From Zhenhengia yiwuensis (GTDB lineage Bacteria; Bacillota; Clostridia; Lachnospirales; Cellulosilyticaceae), in the NCBI RefSeq assembly GCF_014384995.1, contig NZ_JACRSY010000041.1, forward strand, positions 1 through 25,914: a stretch of 25,914 nt of DNA. The letters are read 5' to 3'. Shown here piece by piece: positions 7,167 through 15,575 of the stretch. Every line of letters starts with the position of its first letter. Within the stretch, counting starts at the first letter, position 1. Both the position numbers and the translations under genes were made by a program. A model generated the notes under the pieces. It was not told the DNA's origin. It saw nothing but the letters and a program-made list of their open reading frames with translations, and searched no databases.

Positions 7167-8276
7167 GTGAAGTTTTGGAACGTCAATAATGTGACAAATG
7201 ATGAGGGCGAACTTATTTTATATGGTGAAATAAGAAGTAGCAAACCTTGGTGGTCAGAAGGACAGATGATTACACCAGAAGAGTTTTTAAAAGACATGAA
7301 AAGCTTAAGAAATAAAAATAAGGTGACAGTTCGTATTAACAGTAGGGGTGGTGATGTGTTTGCAGCACAGGCTATTTTTACACATTTAAAAACCCTTCAA
7401 GCAAAGGTTGAAATCATTATCGAAGGAATTGCTGCAAGTGCTGCAACTATTATTACATGTGCAGGAGACACGGTTAAGATTAGCCCAGGTTCAGCATTTA
7501 TGATACATAATCCAAGTATTACAGTATGGGATAGTTTTGAAGCAAAAGACCTTGAACAGCTTAAAGAAATGCTGGATAGTGTTAAAAATTGTATTATTGA
7601 AACTTATTGTACTAAAACAACTCTAAGCAAAATGGAGTTGGCTGAAATGATGGACAATGAAACATGGTTAACAGGTCGTGAAGCAGTTGAGAAAGGGTTT
7701 TGTGATGAATTACTAGAAGATACAAAGGTTACTAATAGTATTCTTAATAATCGCATGATACTTGTTAATAACGTAGCACATGACCTTAGTGGGTTCAAGA
7801 ATATGCCAATATTTGAGCCTGTTAATATAAAACAAGAACCACAAAATAATGAACTTGATAATCAAGTAGAAGACCAAACTAAGGAAACTCAAAGGAAAAG
7901 GAGTAATGCAATGACTTTAGAAGAAATTAAAGCAAATCATCCAGATGTAGTAGAGCAAATTAAAAATGAGGCACGACAAGAAGAAAGAGAACGTATTAAA
8001 GCAATTGAAAATATTTCAGCCTCTATAGGAAATGAACTTGTAAATAAAGCAAAATATGAAGAACCAATGGATGCAAAAGAACTTGCTTTTCAAGCTCTTC
8101 AGTTACAACAACAAAATGCAGCACAATTTTTAAATCATATCCAAGAGGATACACGAAATTCAGGAGTTGAAGAGGTTAAGGCTGAAGGAAAAGAAAGTGA
8201 TCCTGAAGATAAAATAAAAGAAAAAGTTACAGCATTAAGTAATGCACTTAATAAAGATAAAAGGAGAGTGAAGTAA
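7167..8276 (+). CDS. ClpP-like head maturation protease fused to scaffold domain (lambda gpC-like)
   Basis: The 369-residue protein combines an S14/ClpP-type protease (about residues 1-200) with a charged, helical scaffold domain at the C-terminus. Catalytic Ser is at about 91 in EGIAASAAT and His at about 114 in FMIHNPS. The RINSRGGDVFAAQAI segment is the ClpP oxyanion region. GTG 7167 is preferred over GTG 7158: AAGGAAGG (7151-7158) sits 8 nt before it, while 7158 overlaps that site. The protease trims scaffold and portal during procapsid maturation. As in lambda C/Nu3, an in-frame internal start at 7911 would make free scaffold. Confidence 0.92.
   Translation: MKFWNVNNVTNDEGELILYGEIRSSKPWWSEGQMITPEEFLKDMKSLRNKNKVTVRINSRGGDVFAAQAIFTHLKTLQAKVEIIIEGIAASAATIITCAGDTVKISPGSAFMIHNPSITVWDSFEAKDLEQLKEMLDSVKNCIIETYCTKTTLSKMELAEMMDNETWLTGREAVEKGFCDELLEDTKVTNSILNNRMILVNNVAHDLSGFKNMPIFEPVNIKQEPQNNELDNQVEDQTKETQRKRSNAMTLEEIKANHPDVVEQIKNEARQEERERIKAIENISASIGNELVNKAKYEEPMDAKELAFQALQLQQQNAAQFLNHIQEDTRNSGVEEVKAEGKESDPEDKIKEKVTALSNALNKDKRRVK
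7911..8276 (+). CDS. Nested scaffold protein from an internal start (Nu3-like)
   Basis: AAAAGGAG (7896-7903) lies 7 nt before an in-frame ATG at 7911, inside the protease gene. The 121-residue product (MTLEEIKANHPDVVEQIKNE onward) is highly charged and helix-rich with a basic end (NKDKRRVK), as expected for a capsid scaffold. In lambda the scaffold Nu3 is made in the same way from inside gene C. The strong site at the exact domain junction supports real use. No experiment is available. Confidence 0.75.
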   Translation: MTLEEIKANHPDVVEQIKNEARQEERERIKAIENISASIGNELVNKAKYEEPMDAKELAFQALQLQQQNAAQFLNHIQEDTRNSGVEEVKAEGKESDPEDKIKEKVTALSNALNKDKRRVK

Positions 8277-8277
8277 G

Positions 8278-8646
8278 ATGGCCAAATTAGTTCAAGACGG
8301 TGATGTGTTTACACCAGATCATTTATTTGTAAGTGGAAGTATTCCAGTACTAACACAAGGTATCACTCTAGTAGCTGGTACAAATGCCAAGAGAGGGGCA
8401 ATTATTATTGCAGATGCAAGTACAGGAAAAGGTGAAGTAGCAGATAAGGCAAAAGTAGATCATAAGTTAGTAGGTGTTTTAACAGATGATGTTAATGCAG
8501 AATCTGATACCATTGCAACTGTGTACATTACAGGACATTTTAATAGAGATGCACTGAGCTGTGTTTCAAGCACTACATACAAAGACTATGAAGAAGAGAT
8601 GAAAAAATTAGGCATGTATCTAGATACTGTTAAGGGGGAAAATTAA
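8278..8646 (+). CDS. Head decoration protein (lambda gpD family)
   Basis: The 122-residue, beta-rich protein has the repeating hydrophobic pattern of gpD-type trimeric decoration proteins: an N-terminal flexible arm (FTPDHLFVSGSIPV), then VAGTNAKRGAIIIADASTGKG and VGVLTDDVNAESDTIATVYITGHFNRDAL. It binds the expanded capsid surface at three-fold sites and stabilises it. It lies directly between scaffold/protease and major capsid, the lambda order. ATG 8278 follows the protease stop by 1 bp. Confidence 0.88.
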   Translation: MAKLVQDGDVFTPDHLFVSGSIPVLTQGITLVAGTNAKRGAIIIADASTGKGEVADKAKVDHKLVGVLTDDVNAESDTIATVYITGHFNRDALSCVSSTTYKDYEEEMKKLGMYLDTVKGEN

Positions 8647-8647
8647 T

Positions 8648-9679
8648 ATGTCACAAAAATTCACTACTATAGAAATGCTTCAAGCATTAGATTTGAGAAA
8701 ACCAATTGGAAGCTTTTTTACAAGTTTTTTTCCAGTAAGTAATACACATATAGCTGAAAATTTACAACTTGAGATTAAAAAAGGTAAACGTACAATGGCT
8801 CCATTTGTTGCCCCACGCGTAGGCGGCAAGGTAATGAAAAGAAGTGGTTCAACTACGAAACTTCTTCAAACCCCTAAAATTGCACCAGAACGTCCAATGA
8901 CAATAGATGATATTAGTAAAAAAGGTTTTGGTGAGAGCATTTATTCTAATAAATCACCTGAAGAACGTGCAGTAGAGCTACTTGGAAGAGATATGACAGA
9001 ACTTGAAGAAGCTATCCAACGTAGAAAAGAATGGATGGCAAGAGAGATTATATTAACAGGTGCTATTAGTGTACAAGATGCTGAAGAAGGAGTTGATGTA
9101 GAAATCGACTTTAATTTTACTAACAAAACAACTCTTGTAAGTGAAGCTCTTTGGTCAGCAGCAACTTCAAATCCTATTGAAGATTTAGCAACTTGGAGAA
9201 GAGCAGTTATTAAAGCTACTGGTAAAGCACCTACTGTATGTATTATGGCAAATGATGTCTATCAAGCGTTTAAGGTTCATCCAAAAGTAAATCAAGAAAG
9301 ACAACTTTTAACATCTTCAACAGTTAAGATTGAACCACGTATAGTTGATCCATCTCTTACATTCCTTGGTAGACTTGTTGAACTTGACATAGATATTTAT
9401 TCTTATGATGAATGGTTTGTTGATGATGCAGGGGAGGAACAACCTATGCTACCAGATGGTAAGCTTATCTTACTTCCAACGTCAATTGGATCATTTGAGT
9501 ATGGGTCAGTTACACAGTTAGAAGGGGAGGACTTTATGACCTATGAAGCTGAAATCGTACCACAAGTCCTTGTAGATACTAGGAATAATATTAAAACGTT
9601 AAGATTAACATCAAGACCTCTTCCTAAACCAGATGATGTAGATAGCTGGTATGTTGCAACTGTTTTAGCTGAGGATTAG
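8648..9679 (+). CDS. Major capsid protein (lambda gpE family)
   Basis: This 343-residue protein is the same size as lambda gpE (341). Features of the family are the N-terminal helix TTIEMLQALDLRKPIGSFFTSFFP, the SPEERAVELLGRDMTELEEAIQRRKEWMAREII long spine-like segment, and a C-terminal block ending in TLRLTSRPLPKP. It forms the icosahedral shell after scaffold removal. The start has GGGGG at 8634-8638. The gene follows the decoration gene with 1 bp between stop and start. Confidence 0.95.
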   Translation: MSQKFTTIEMLQALDLRKPIGSFFTSFFPVSNTHIAENLQLEIKKGKRTMAPFVAPRVGGKVMKRSGSTTKLLQTPKIAPERPMTIDDISKKGFGESIYSNKSPEERAVELLGRDMTELEEAIQRRKEWMAREIILTGAISVQDAEEGVDVEIDFNFTNKTTLVSEALWSAATSNPIEDLATWRRAVIKATGKAPTVCIMANDVYQAFKVHPKVNQERQLLTSSTVKIEPRIVDPSLTFLGRLVELDIDIYSYDEWFVDDAGEEQPMLPDGKLILLPTSIGSFEYGSVTQLEGEDFMTYEAEIVPQVLVDTRNNIKTLRLTSRPLPKPDDVDSWYVATVLAED

Positions 9680-9692
9680 GAGGTAAGTACAT

Positions 9693-10025
9693 ATGATGAA
9701 ATGTAAGGTACTAAGTTCTGTTACAACAAGAAAAGATGGGGTTCGAAAAAACTATGAGAAAGGCAGTATCATTTATTTAGAAGATAAGGAAGTAAGTCGT
9801 CTTGTTAAAGAATCTGTAGTGGAAGTCATAGATGTTATTGAAAATAATAATGCTGCTTTACAGATAGACTATCTAGATGAAAAAGAACTTAAGAAACTAA
9901 ATAAAGATGAATTAGTGGAATATGGAGGCAAAATAGGCATTGAGCTTACCAAGGAAATGAAAAACCAAGAGTTAATGAATGCAATTCTTGATTACATAGG
10001 TGAAAAAGAAAGTCTAGGTGAATAA
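9693..10025 (+). CDS. Small head-tail region protein with C-terminal HeH/SAP-like domain
   Basis: The 110-residue protein has an N-terminal beta-like half (KVLSSVTTRKDGVRKNYEKG) and a C-terminal helix-extended loop-helix of about 35 residues (LKKLNKDELVEYGGKIGIEL). The latter is like the HeH/LEM or SAP fold found in small proteins between capsid and connector genes of Firmicutes phages. Lambda FI lies at the same place, but similarity to FI is not evident. TAGGAGGT (9677-9684) precedes ATG 9693 by 8 nt. The role is unproven; DNA or head-vertex binding is possible. Confidence 0.6.
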   Translation: MMKCKVLSSVTTRKDGVRKNYEKGSIIYLEDKEVSRLVKESVVEVIDVIENNNAALQIDYLDEKELKKLNKDELVEYGGKIGIELTKEMKNQELMNAILDYIGEKESLGE

Positions 10026-10026
10026 C

Positions 10027-10347
10027 ATGGCATTAAATTTTAGAGAGCAACTTCAAAAAGATGAGGCTGCTTTTTTTAATTGTAATGAATTTGCTGAGAA
10101 AGTATTTATTGGAGAACAAAGTATACCTATTATCCAATGTAAAGATGAGCTGAAAGAGCGAAAAATCAAAGAAGCAGAAGGAACCTATGTGGGAGAAATT
10201 ATTTTCTTAGTTCAAAAAGAATACTTCAAAACAAGGCCTCAAGAAGGCCAAAAAATTAAAATGAATAATGAATCTTACTATGTTATGGAGTGTGAATCTC
10301 TAATGAGTGCATACAAGATAACGTTGGGTAGGAATTGTTCATATTAG
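10027..10347 (+). CDS. Head-tail joining protein, lambda FII-like
   Basis: The 106-residue protein has the length and layout of FII-type attachment proteins, which sit on the filled head and receive the tail. Visible features are an N-terminal helix (LNFREQLQKDEAAFFNCNEF), beta segments around EGTYVGEIIFLVQKEYF, and the short motif PQEGQKIKMNNESYYVMEC. ATG 10027 is preferred to GTG 10018 because TAGGTG (10015-10020) is 6 nt upstream and overlaps the GTG. The gene begins 1 bp after the previous stop. The family call is based on position and pattern. Confidence 0.65.
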   Translation: MALNFREQLQKDEAAFFNCNEFAEKVFIGEQSIPIIQCKDELKERKIKEAEGTYVGEIIFLVQKEYFKTRPQEGQKIKMNNESYYVMECESLMSAYKITLGRNCSY

Positions 10348-10359
10348 AAGAGGGTATAG

Positions 10360-10821
10360 ATGACCATTTATAACGTACTGAATAACTTTAAAAAATTTAT
10401 TGAAGAGGTTGCCCTTAATGAGCGACTTCTTACAAAAACAAATCAAAGTAAAATGCCACAGATTAAACTAGGATACTTAGAAGACAATGAATATGGAGAA
10501 GAAAAAGAAGATTTCCCATACATTGTTATACGTTATTTGAAAGATCAAGTGAGCGAAGAATCGGCAACAGTAAACATTAAAGTATTATTTGGAGTTTATA
10601 GTGAGGACAGTGAGGGGTGGATGGACATCCTTCATTGCATGGAGCTTATTAAGCGAGAGATTCTGAAAAAGCAAAATTTTGATTTCTATACAGTGGAATT
10701 ACCTATTAAGTGTACGATTCCAGAAGAACACCCGTTTCCAAATTATGTTGGAATGATGGAACTAGAATTGACTGTACCTCGAATAGAGATGGAAGGAGAT
10801 GAAGAACCATGGCCAGTGTAA
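10360..10821 (+). CDS. Tail-completion/terminator-like protein
   Basis: The 153-residue protein lies where tail-terminator proteins are expected, between head connector and sheath. Conserved-looking segments are EDFPYIVIRYLKDQV, ATVNIKVLFGVYS and WMDILHCMELIKREIL, an alpha/beta layout as in phage gpU- or Gp37-like tail terminators. Such proteins cap the tail tube and join it to the head. GAGGG upstream is a modest ribosome site. It overlaps the next gene by 13 bp. Exact family membership is uncertain. Confidence 0.6.
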   Translation: MTIYNVLNNFKKFIEEVALNERLLTKTNQSKMPQIKLGYLEDNEYGEEKEDFPYIVIRYLKDQVSEESATVNIKVLFGVYSEDSEGWMDILHCMELIKREILKKQNFDFYTVELPIKCTIPEEHPFPNYVGMMELELTVPRIEMEGDEEPWPV

Positions 10822-11078
10822 AGAGTAAGAAAGAAGCGAGCGACAAGACATCTGATAAAAGAGTTTATTGTGGGCCTAACTTGCCAGGATTAAATCAATT
10901 TACAGTTATAGAAGGTCAAAACAATATCTTAAAGTTGCATATTGAATCATGTCCAGCGATTAGTAAGTTGATTGTACCTATTGAAAAGTTAAATTATACA
11001 CGTTTAAAACTTGCTATAAAGGGAAGTTTTGAGCAACAAAAATACAGAGAAATTATGAATTATTTAGGAGGTAGATAA
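10809..11078 (+). CDS. Conserved small phage protein preceding the tail sheath (function unknown)
   Basis: The 89-residue protein begins with a lysine-rich stretch and then RVYCGPNLPGLNQFTV, a block recalled from small genes placed just before sheath genes in contractile Firmicutes prophages. It then has CPAISKLIVPIEKL and a helical end. ATG 10809 lies 9 nt after AAGGAG (10794-10799), inside the upstream gene. No membrane segment or catalytic motif is seen. A role in sheath or connector assembly is inferred only from position. Confidence 0.6.
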   Translation: MASVKSKKEASDKTSDKRVYCGPNLPGLNQFTVIEGQNNILKLHIESCPAISKLIVPIEKLNYTRLKLAIKGSFEQQKYREIMNYLGGR

Positions 11079-11079
11079 G

Positions 11080-12507
11080 ATGAGTGGATATAGACATGGG
11101 GTTTATGTGTCAGAGATACCAACGAGTATTATTCCTCCTGTTGAAGCACTAGCAGGTTTACCAGTTGTCGTTGGAACAGCACCTATTCATCTAGTAAAAA
11201 ATCCAAAAGTAAATGAGCCTGTACTTTGTTATTCTTATAAAGAAGCAGTAGAAGCTTTTGGATATAGTGATGATTTTGAAAGCTATACGTTATGTGAGTT
11301 TATGAAATCACATTTTACACTTTTTAGTGTAGCACCTGTTGTTTTTATTAATGTATTAGATCCAGCAAAACATAAAGAAGCCGTAGAAGAGACAACAAAG
11401 TCTGCAGTTGAAGGGGAATTACTTATTGAAGAGCCTGTGCTTTTATCTACAGTTGTAGTAAAAAATAATGAAGGAGAAGTGCAGTCTATAGGTGAAGATT
11501 ATGAATTGGCTTTTAATGCCAGAGGACACCTTGTTATTTCTCTTAATAATGGAAGAACCGAAGAAATTAAGGTGGCTTATTCTAAACTTACCCCGGCAAC
11601 AGTATCAAATGATGATGTAATAGGAAGTGTGGGCTTGGAGGGGCAGTTAACAGGACTGGAACTGGTTAATGAAGTCCTTCCACGTTTTGGACTTGTGCCA
11701 GGACAGTTATTAGCCCCTAAATTTAGTACAGAGCCAACTGTAGCAGCTGTTATGGTAAGTAAGGCAAGTAATATTAACGGATACTTTAAGTGTATGGCAC
11801 TGACAGATATTCCAGTAGAGCAAGTGACCAAGTATTCAGATGTTGCACAGTGGAAAACATCCAATAATTATGTGTATGAAAATCAGATTGCATGTTGGCC
11901 CAAAGTAAGATTAGGCGATGCTATTTATCATATGAGTACACAATTAGCTGGTCTTATATGTAAAGTAGATGCTTCTTATGAGGGTGTACCTTATGTATCC
12001 CCATCCAATCACAACTTACAGATTAATGGGCTAGTAGGTAAAGCTGGCAAGGAAGTTATTTTAGGTATAGACCAAGCCAACTATCTTAATGGACAAGGTA
12101 TTGTGACAGCCATTAACTTTAGTGGTGGTTGGAAGGCTTGGGGGAATCGTACAGCATGTTATCCATCCGTTACAGACCCAAAAGATGCCTTTATTCCTGT
12201 AAAGCGTATGTTCTACTGGATAGCCACAACCATTGTACAGACATTCTGGCAAAAGGTTGATGCGCCTATTACAAGGCGACTGGTTGACACTGTAATGGAT
12301 AGCATAAATATTTGGTTAAATGGTTTAACAGCAAGTGGTTATATATTAGGTGGACGAGTTGAATTTTTAGAGGAAGAGAACCCTTCAACATCCATTATGG
12401 ATGGCAATATTAAGTTTCATTTATATCTAACACCACCATCACCAGCAAGAGAAATCGATTTTGTGCTTGAATACGACGTTGAATATTTAAAAGCACTCTT
12501 TGCATAG
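11080..12507 (+). CDS. Contractile tail sheath protein (P2 FI-like)
   Basis: The 475-residue protein opens with the sheath N-terminal motif YRHGVYVSEIPTSIIPPVEALAG, followed by PVVVGTAPIH. The C-terminal domain has YPSVTDPKDAFIPVKRMFYWI, INIWLNGLTASGYILGGRVEF and a final FVLEYDVEYLKALF, typical of the family. It polymerises round the tube and contracts to drive the tube into the host. AGGAGG (11066-11071) precedes the start. This gene proves the particle is a myovirus despite its lambda-type head. Confidence 0.95.
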   Translation: MSGYRHGVYVSEIPTSIIPPVEALAGLPVVVGTAPIHLVKNPKVNEPVLCYSYKEAVEAFGYSDDFESYTLCEFMKSHFTLFSVAPVVFINVLDPAKHKEAVEETTKSAVEGELLIEEPVLLSTVVVKNNEGEVQSIGEDYELAFNARGHLVISLNNGRTEEIKVAYSKLTPATVSNDDVIGSVGLEGQLTGLELVNEVLPRFGLVPGQLLAPKFSTEPTVAAVMVSKASNINGYFKCMALTDIPVEQVTKYSDVAQWKTSNNYVYENQIACWPKVRLGDAIYHMSTQLAGLICKVDASYEGVPYVSPSNHNLQINGLVGKAGKEVILGIDQANYLNGQGIVTAINFSGGWKAWGNRTACYPSVTDPKDAFIPVKRMFYWIATTIVQTFWQKVDAPITRRLVDTVMDSINIWLNGLTASGYILGGRVEFLEEENPSTSIMDGNIKFHLYLTPPSPAREIDFVLEYDVEYLKALFA

Positions 12508-12525
12508 AAAGAGAGGTAACAGTTT

Positions 12526-13044
12526 ATGAGTAAAATTCCTGATAAACTTATAGCTTATCGAGCCTATAAAGATGGTAAAGATATGCTAGGAATTGCAGAT
12601 GTAGAGCTTCCAGATATTGAAGCCATGTCAGATACTATTAAAGGGGCAGGTATTTCTGGAGAGGTAGATTTACCTACTTTAGGGCATATAGGTGCAATGA
12701 GTATGACAATTAACTGGCGAAGTGTATGTGGTGATTTAGTAGCCCTATCGGCACCAGTAACGCATGCTCTAGACTTTAGAGCATCACAACAAGTATTTGA
12801 CAATGTAGAGGGCAAGCTTAAAACAGTTGCAGTTAAACACATCGTACGGGCTATTCCAAAGAAAATTACACCAGGTAAAATGGAAACAGGTGCTGGTACA
12901 GAAAGTGGTAATGAATTTAGCGTTCTTTACTACAAGATGGTACTTGATGGGAAGGTTGCAGTGGAGATTGATCCATTCAACTACATTTATATTGTAAATG
13001 GCATTGATTATTTAAAAGAAGTAAGACGAGACCTAGGTTTATAG
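12526..13044 (+). CDS. Major tail tube protein (P2 FII-like)
   Basis: The 172-residue protein matches P2 FII (172 residues) in length and pattern: IAYRAYKDGKDMLGIADVELPDIEAMSDTIKGAG at the start, PTLGHIGAMSMTINWRS, then HIVRAIPKKITPGKMETG and EIDPFNYIYIVNG near the end. Its hexameric rings form the inner tube under the sheath. It follows the sheath by 18 bp with a GAGAGG site. A terminator-like hairpin starts in its last codons. Confidence 0.95.
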   Translation: MSKIPDKLIAYRAYKDGKDMLGIADVELPDIEAMSDTIKGAGISGEVDLPTLGHIGAMSMTINWRSVCGDLVALSAPVTHALDFRASQQVFDNVEGKLKTVAVKHIVRAIPKKITPGKMETGAGTESGNEFSVLYYKMVLDGKVAVEIDPFNYIYIVNGIDYLKEVRRDLGL

Positions 13045-13059
13045 AACTTAGGTCTTTTT
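13029..13059 (+). terminator. Hairpin at the end of the tail tube gene (partial terminator)
   Basis: AGACCTAGGTT (13029-13039) pairs with AACTTAGGTCT (13045-13055), 11 pairs with one G-U, round a TATAG loop, with five T at 13055-13059. The left arm lies in the last codons of the tube gene. Attenuation here would raise sheath and tube levels over the downstream tail genes. Confidence 0.75.
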
Positions 13060-13082
13060 GATAAATAAGGAGGATAAAAAAT

Positions 13083-13385
13083 ATGAAAATTACATTAAAG
13101 AAACCCATTAACTTTGAAGGTGAAGAAATTAAAGAATTAGATATGGATTTAGATCGTTTAACAGGTAAAGATATGATTGATGCTCAAAAAGAAATTCAAT
13201 CTATGGATGTGCCTGTTCAGGAATTTAATAAAGAATATTTAGCAGTTGTTGCTGCAAAAGCATGTGGTAGACCAACAGATTTAATTCCTCTTTTAGGGAT
13301 TAAAGATTTTAGTACGGTAACGGTGCAAGTACAAAATTTTTTATTAGGAGAGGAATTACCTCAAGAACAAACTTTAGAAGAATAG
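13083..13385 (+). CDS. Tail assembly chaperone, short form (gpE-like)
   Basis: The 100-residue protein fits the Phage tail assembly chaperone family (gpE, gp41, gp14). It has KPINFEGEEIKELDMDLDRLTGKDM at the start, a middle helix with the EYLAVVAAKACGRP core, and ends LGEELPQEQTLEE. It lies between tube and tape measure, as in P2. AAGGAGG lies before ATG 13083. A slippery site in codons 85-87 allows a longer form. Confidence 0.88.
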   Translation: MKITLKKPINFEGEEIKELDMDLDRLTGKDMIDAQKEIQSMDVPVQEFNKEYLAVVAAKACGRPTDLIPLLGIKDFSTVTVQVQNFLLGEELPQEQTLEE

Positions 13386-13489
13386 TCTTTGAAATGGCTC
13401 AAGCGTCTTTTACTCCAGTAAACTATTGGTTAGACCAATCTTTAGATGAACTTGAAGCTTGGTTAGAAGCTATGGAAGAAAAGAGGTGA
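13083..13489 (+). CDS. Frameshifted tail assembly chaperone, long form (gpE+E'-like)
   Basis: T-TTT-TTA at 13337-13343 lies exactly in phase for -1 slippage (zero-frame codons TTT TTA). From there the -1 frame is open to TGA 13487-13489 and gives about 135 residues, against 142 for P2 gpE+E'. The extension contains FEMAQASFTPVNYWLDQSLDELEAW, like E' C-termini. A small GAGG/CCTC hairpin (13350-13362) begins 6 nt after the site. The long form should bind the tape measure protein encoded next. Confidence 0.85.
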
Positions 13490-13493
13490 AAGC

Positions 13494-15575
13494 ATGGCAT
13501 CAAGTAAGCAATACCAAATTGCTTTTGCTTTAAATAGTAGATTAGCTTCTGGTTTTAATAAAAGCTTTAGCAGTGCTACAAAGAGTATACAAAATTTAGC
13601 TAGAACAGCAAAAGCAGCTATGGCAACAACCATAGGTGCTATAGGAGCTAAAAATACTGTAGGCATAGCCCTTACAGAAGCGATGAATTTAGAAGGCTTT
13701 AAGATGCAACTTGAAACAGCTACTAAGTCTGCTCAAAAAGCAGGAGAGATCATGAAGTGGTCCATTGATTTAGCCAATCGAACGCCATTTGAAACAGGTT
13801 CAGTTGTAGAAGCCAGTGCTAGGCTTGAAGCTATGGGGTTATCTGCACAAAAGTATTTACCTATGATTGGAGATATGGCTGGGGCAACTAATAAAGACCT
13901 GATACAAGCTACTGAAGCCATTATCGATGCCCAAACAGGAGAGTTAGAAAGGCTTAAAGAGTTTGGCATTAAGAAAGATGACATTGTAGCATACGCCTAT
14001 GAAAAAATGAATAAGACTCAGGTAGTCAATAACAAAGGACAGATTACTAATCAAGAAAAGTTCAATGAAGCGATGCTTGCCCTTATGGATGATAAGTTTA
14101 AAGGTGGAATGGAAAAGCAGGCTACTACCATGAAAGGATTGATGTCCACCATTAGTGGTGTTATGAAGTCTGGTATGGCTACTATAGTAGGTGTAACGAA
14201 TGACGGAACACTTAAACAAGGTAGCCTAATGGAGACGCTTAAAAGCAAAGCTAAAAGTGTTGCAGATACCTTTGTAAAATGGCAACAGGATGGTACCTTT
14301 GAGAAGATAGGTGACCTACTTAGTAAAAGTATTTCACAAGCTCTTAAAAAGTTTGAACAATTAAAAAGCTGGGCCACAGACACTTATGATACTATCAAAG
14401 CCAAAGTACTCGAAAATAAACCTCTACTAGATAAAATAGCGCATGTTGTTGAAGATATTAAAGTGAAGTTTATTAACTTAAAAGGTGGGGCATCCACTCT
14501 AGATTGGCTAAAAGACACAGCACTACCAAAGATAGCAGATGGTGTGATGTTTGTGATAGAGCAAGCTATAGATTTATATGATTTTATTAGTACGAATTGG
14601 ACCACATTAAAACCTATTATTATTGGAGTAGGGACTGCCTTTACGGGATGGAAAATAGGATCCTTGGTAATAGAGTTTTATAAAACAGCAAAAGCAATTA
14701 CAGCAGCAACCATTGCACAGAAAAAATTAACACTGGCCAAAATAGTTGATAAAGCCGAAACGCTTTATATTAAAGCCTTGTATGCAGGAGATTTCTTAAA
14801 AGCCTTATTCATGCAAGGAAAAGCCATTGCAGCTAATACACTTGCATGGACAATCAATACAGCTCAATTAGTAGCACAAAAAGTAGGTTTAGTTGCTTTA
14901 AAAGGTATACAGCTAGCTTCACAAGGTGTAACAATGGCACTTACAGCAGCACAATGGGCACTTAATGCAGCTTTTATTGCATCGCCAATTGGATGGGTAG
15001 TGCTTGGGATAGGGGCTTTAATTGGAGTGGGTGTCCTTCTATGGAAAAACTGGGATACCCTAAAGGCAAAAGCATTTGAACTTTGGGAAGGTATAAAATC
15101 AGCCTTTAGTGGTGTAGGAGCATGGTTCAGTAGCTTGTGGGAAGGTGTTAAATCTACCTTTAAAGGTTTTATTAACTTTATTATCGGTGGCTTAAATAAA
15201 ATACCAGAAGCACTTAATAAGTTGATAGGTATTGGACGAAGTTTTGGAATTAATATACCGACTATTCCGACCATCCCCATGTTTGCAAAAGGAACTATGA
15301 GTACACCTAAAGGTGCCTTTATAGCAGGTGAAAAAGGCCCTGAGCTTATCTCGGGGGCACCAGGAAGAAGAGTCTTTACAAATGCGCAGACTAAAGGGAT
15401 TTTATCAAAGGTGAATAATGAAAGCTCACATTTTGTTTTTAGTCCAAATGTTACGGTTAATGGTGATGGCATATCTGAATCAAAGCTTGCACAAATTCTT
15501 GAAGCTGAAAGAAAAAAGTTCATGGCAGAAGTCAAAGCAATGCTTAAAGGAAAGGATAGATTAGCTTATGGATAA
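13494..15575 (+). CDS. Tail tape measure protein
   Basis: The 693-residue protein sets tail length and is threaded through the tube. The N-terminal part is alanine/lysine-rich and helical (FNKSFSSATKSIQNLARTAKAAMATT), followed by the TMP core (ETATKSAQKAGEIMKW, NRTPFETGSVVEASARLEAMG). Two hydrophobic stretches lie at about residues 370-395 and 495-518 (IGWVVLGIGALIGVGVLLW). The C-terminal FAKGTMSTPKGAFIAGEKGPELISG motif is typical of tape measure ends. ATG 13494 starts 4 bp after the E' stop. The predicted tail is of modest length. Confidence 0.95.
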   Translation: MASSKQYQIAFALNSRLASGFNKSFSSATKSIQNLARTAKAAMATTIGAIGAKNTVGIALTEAMNLEGFKMQLETATKSAQKAGEIMKWSIDLANRTPFETGSVVEASARLEAMGLSAQKYLPMIGDMAGATNKDLIQATEAIIDAQTGELERLKEFGIKKDDIVAYAYEKMNKTQVVNNKGQITNQEKFNEAMLALMDDKFKGGMEKQATTMKGLMSTISGVMKSGMATIVGVTNDGTLKQGSLMETLKSKAKSVADTFVKWQQDGTFEKIGDLLSKSISQALKKFEQLKSWATDTYDTIKAKVLENKPLLDKIAHVVEDIKVKFINLKGGASTLDWLKDTALPKIADGVMFVIEQAIDLYDFISTNWTTLKPIIIGVGTAFTGWKIGSLVIEFYKTAKAITAATIAQKKLTLAKIVDKAETLYIKALYAGDFLKALFMQGKAIAANTLAWTINTAQLVAQKVGLVALKGIQLASQGVTMALTAAQWALNAAFIASPIGWVVLGIGALIGVGVLLWKNWDTLKAKAFELWEGIKSAFSGVGAWFSSLWEGVKSTFKGFINFIIGGLNKIPEALNKLIGIGRSFGINIPTIPTIPMFAKGTMSTPKGAFIAGEKGPELISGAPGRRVFTNAQTKGILSKVNNESSHFVFSPNVTVNGDGISESKLAQILEAERKKFMAEVKAMLKGKDRLAYG

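Noticed and set aside
14864..15535. Minus-strand frame of 223 codons opposite the tape measure gene
   Set aside because: It is a shadow of the tape measure codons. It has no ribosome site and the plus-strand protein is certain.
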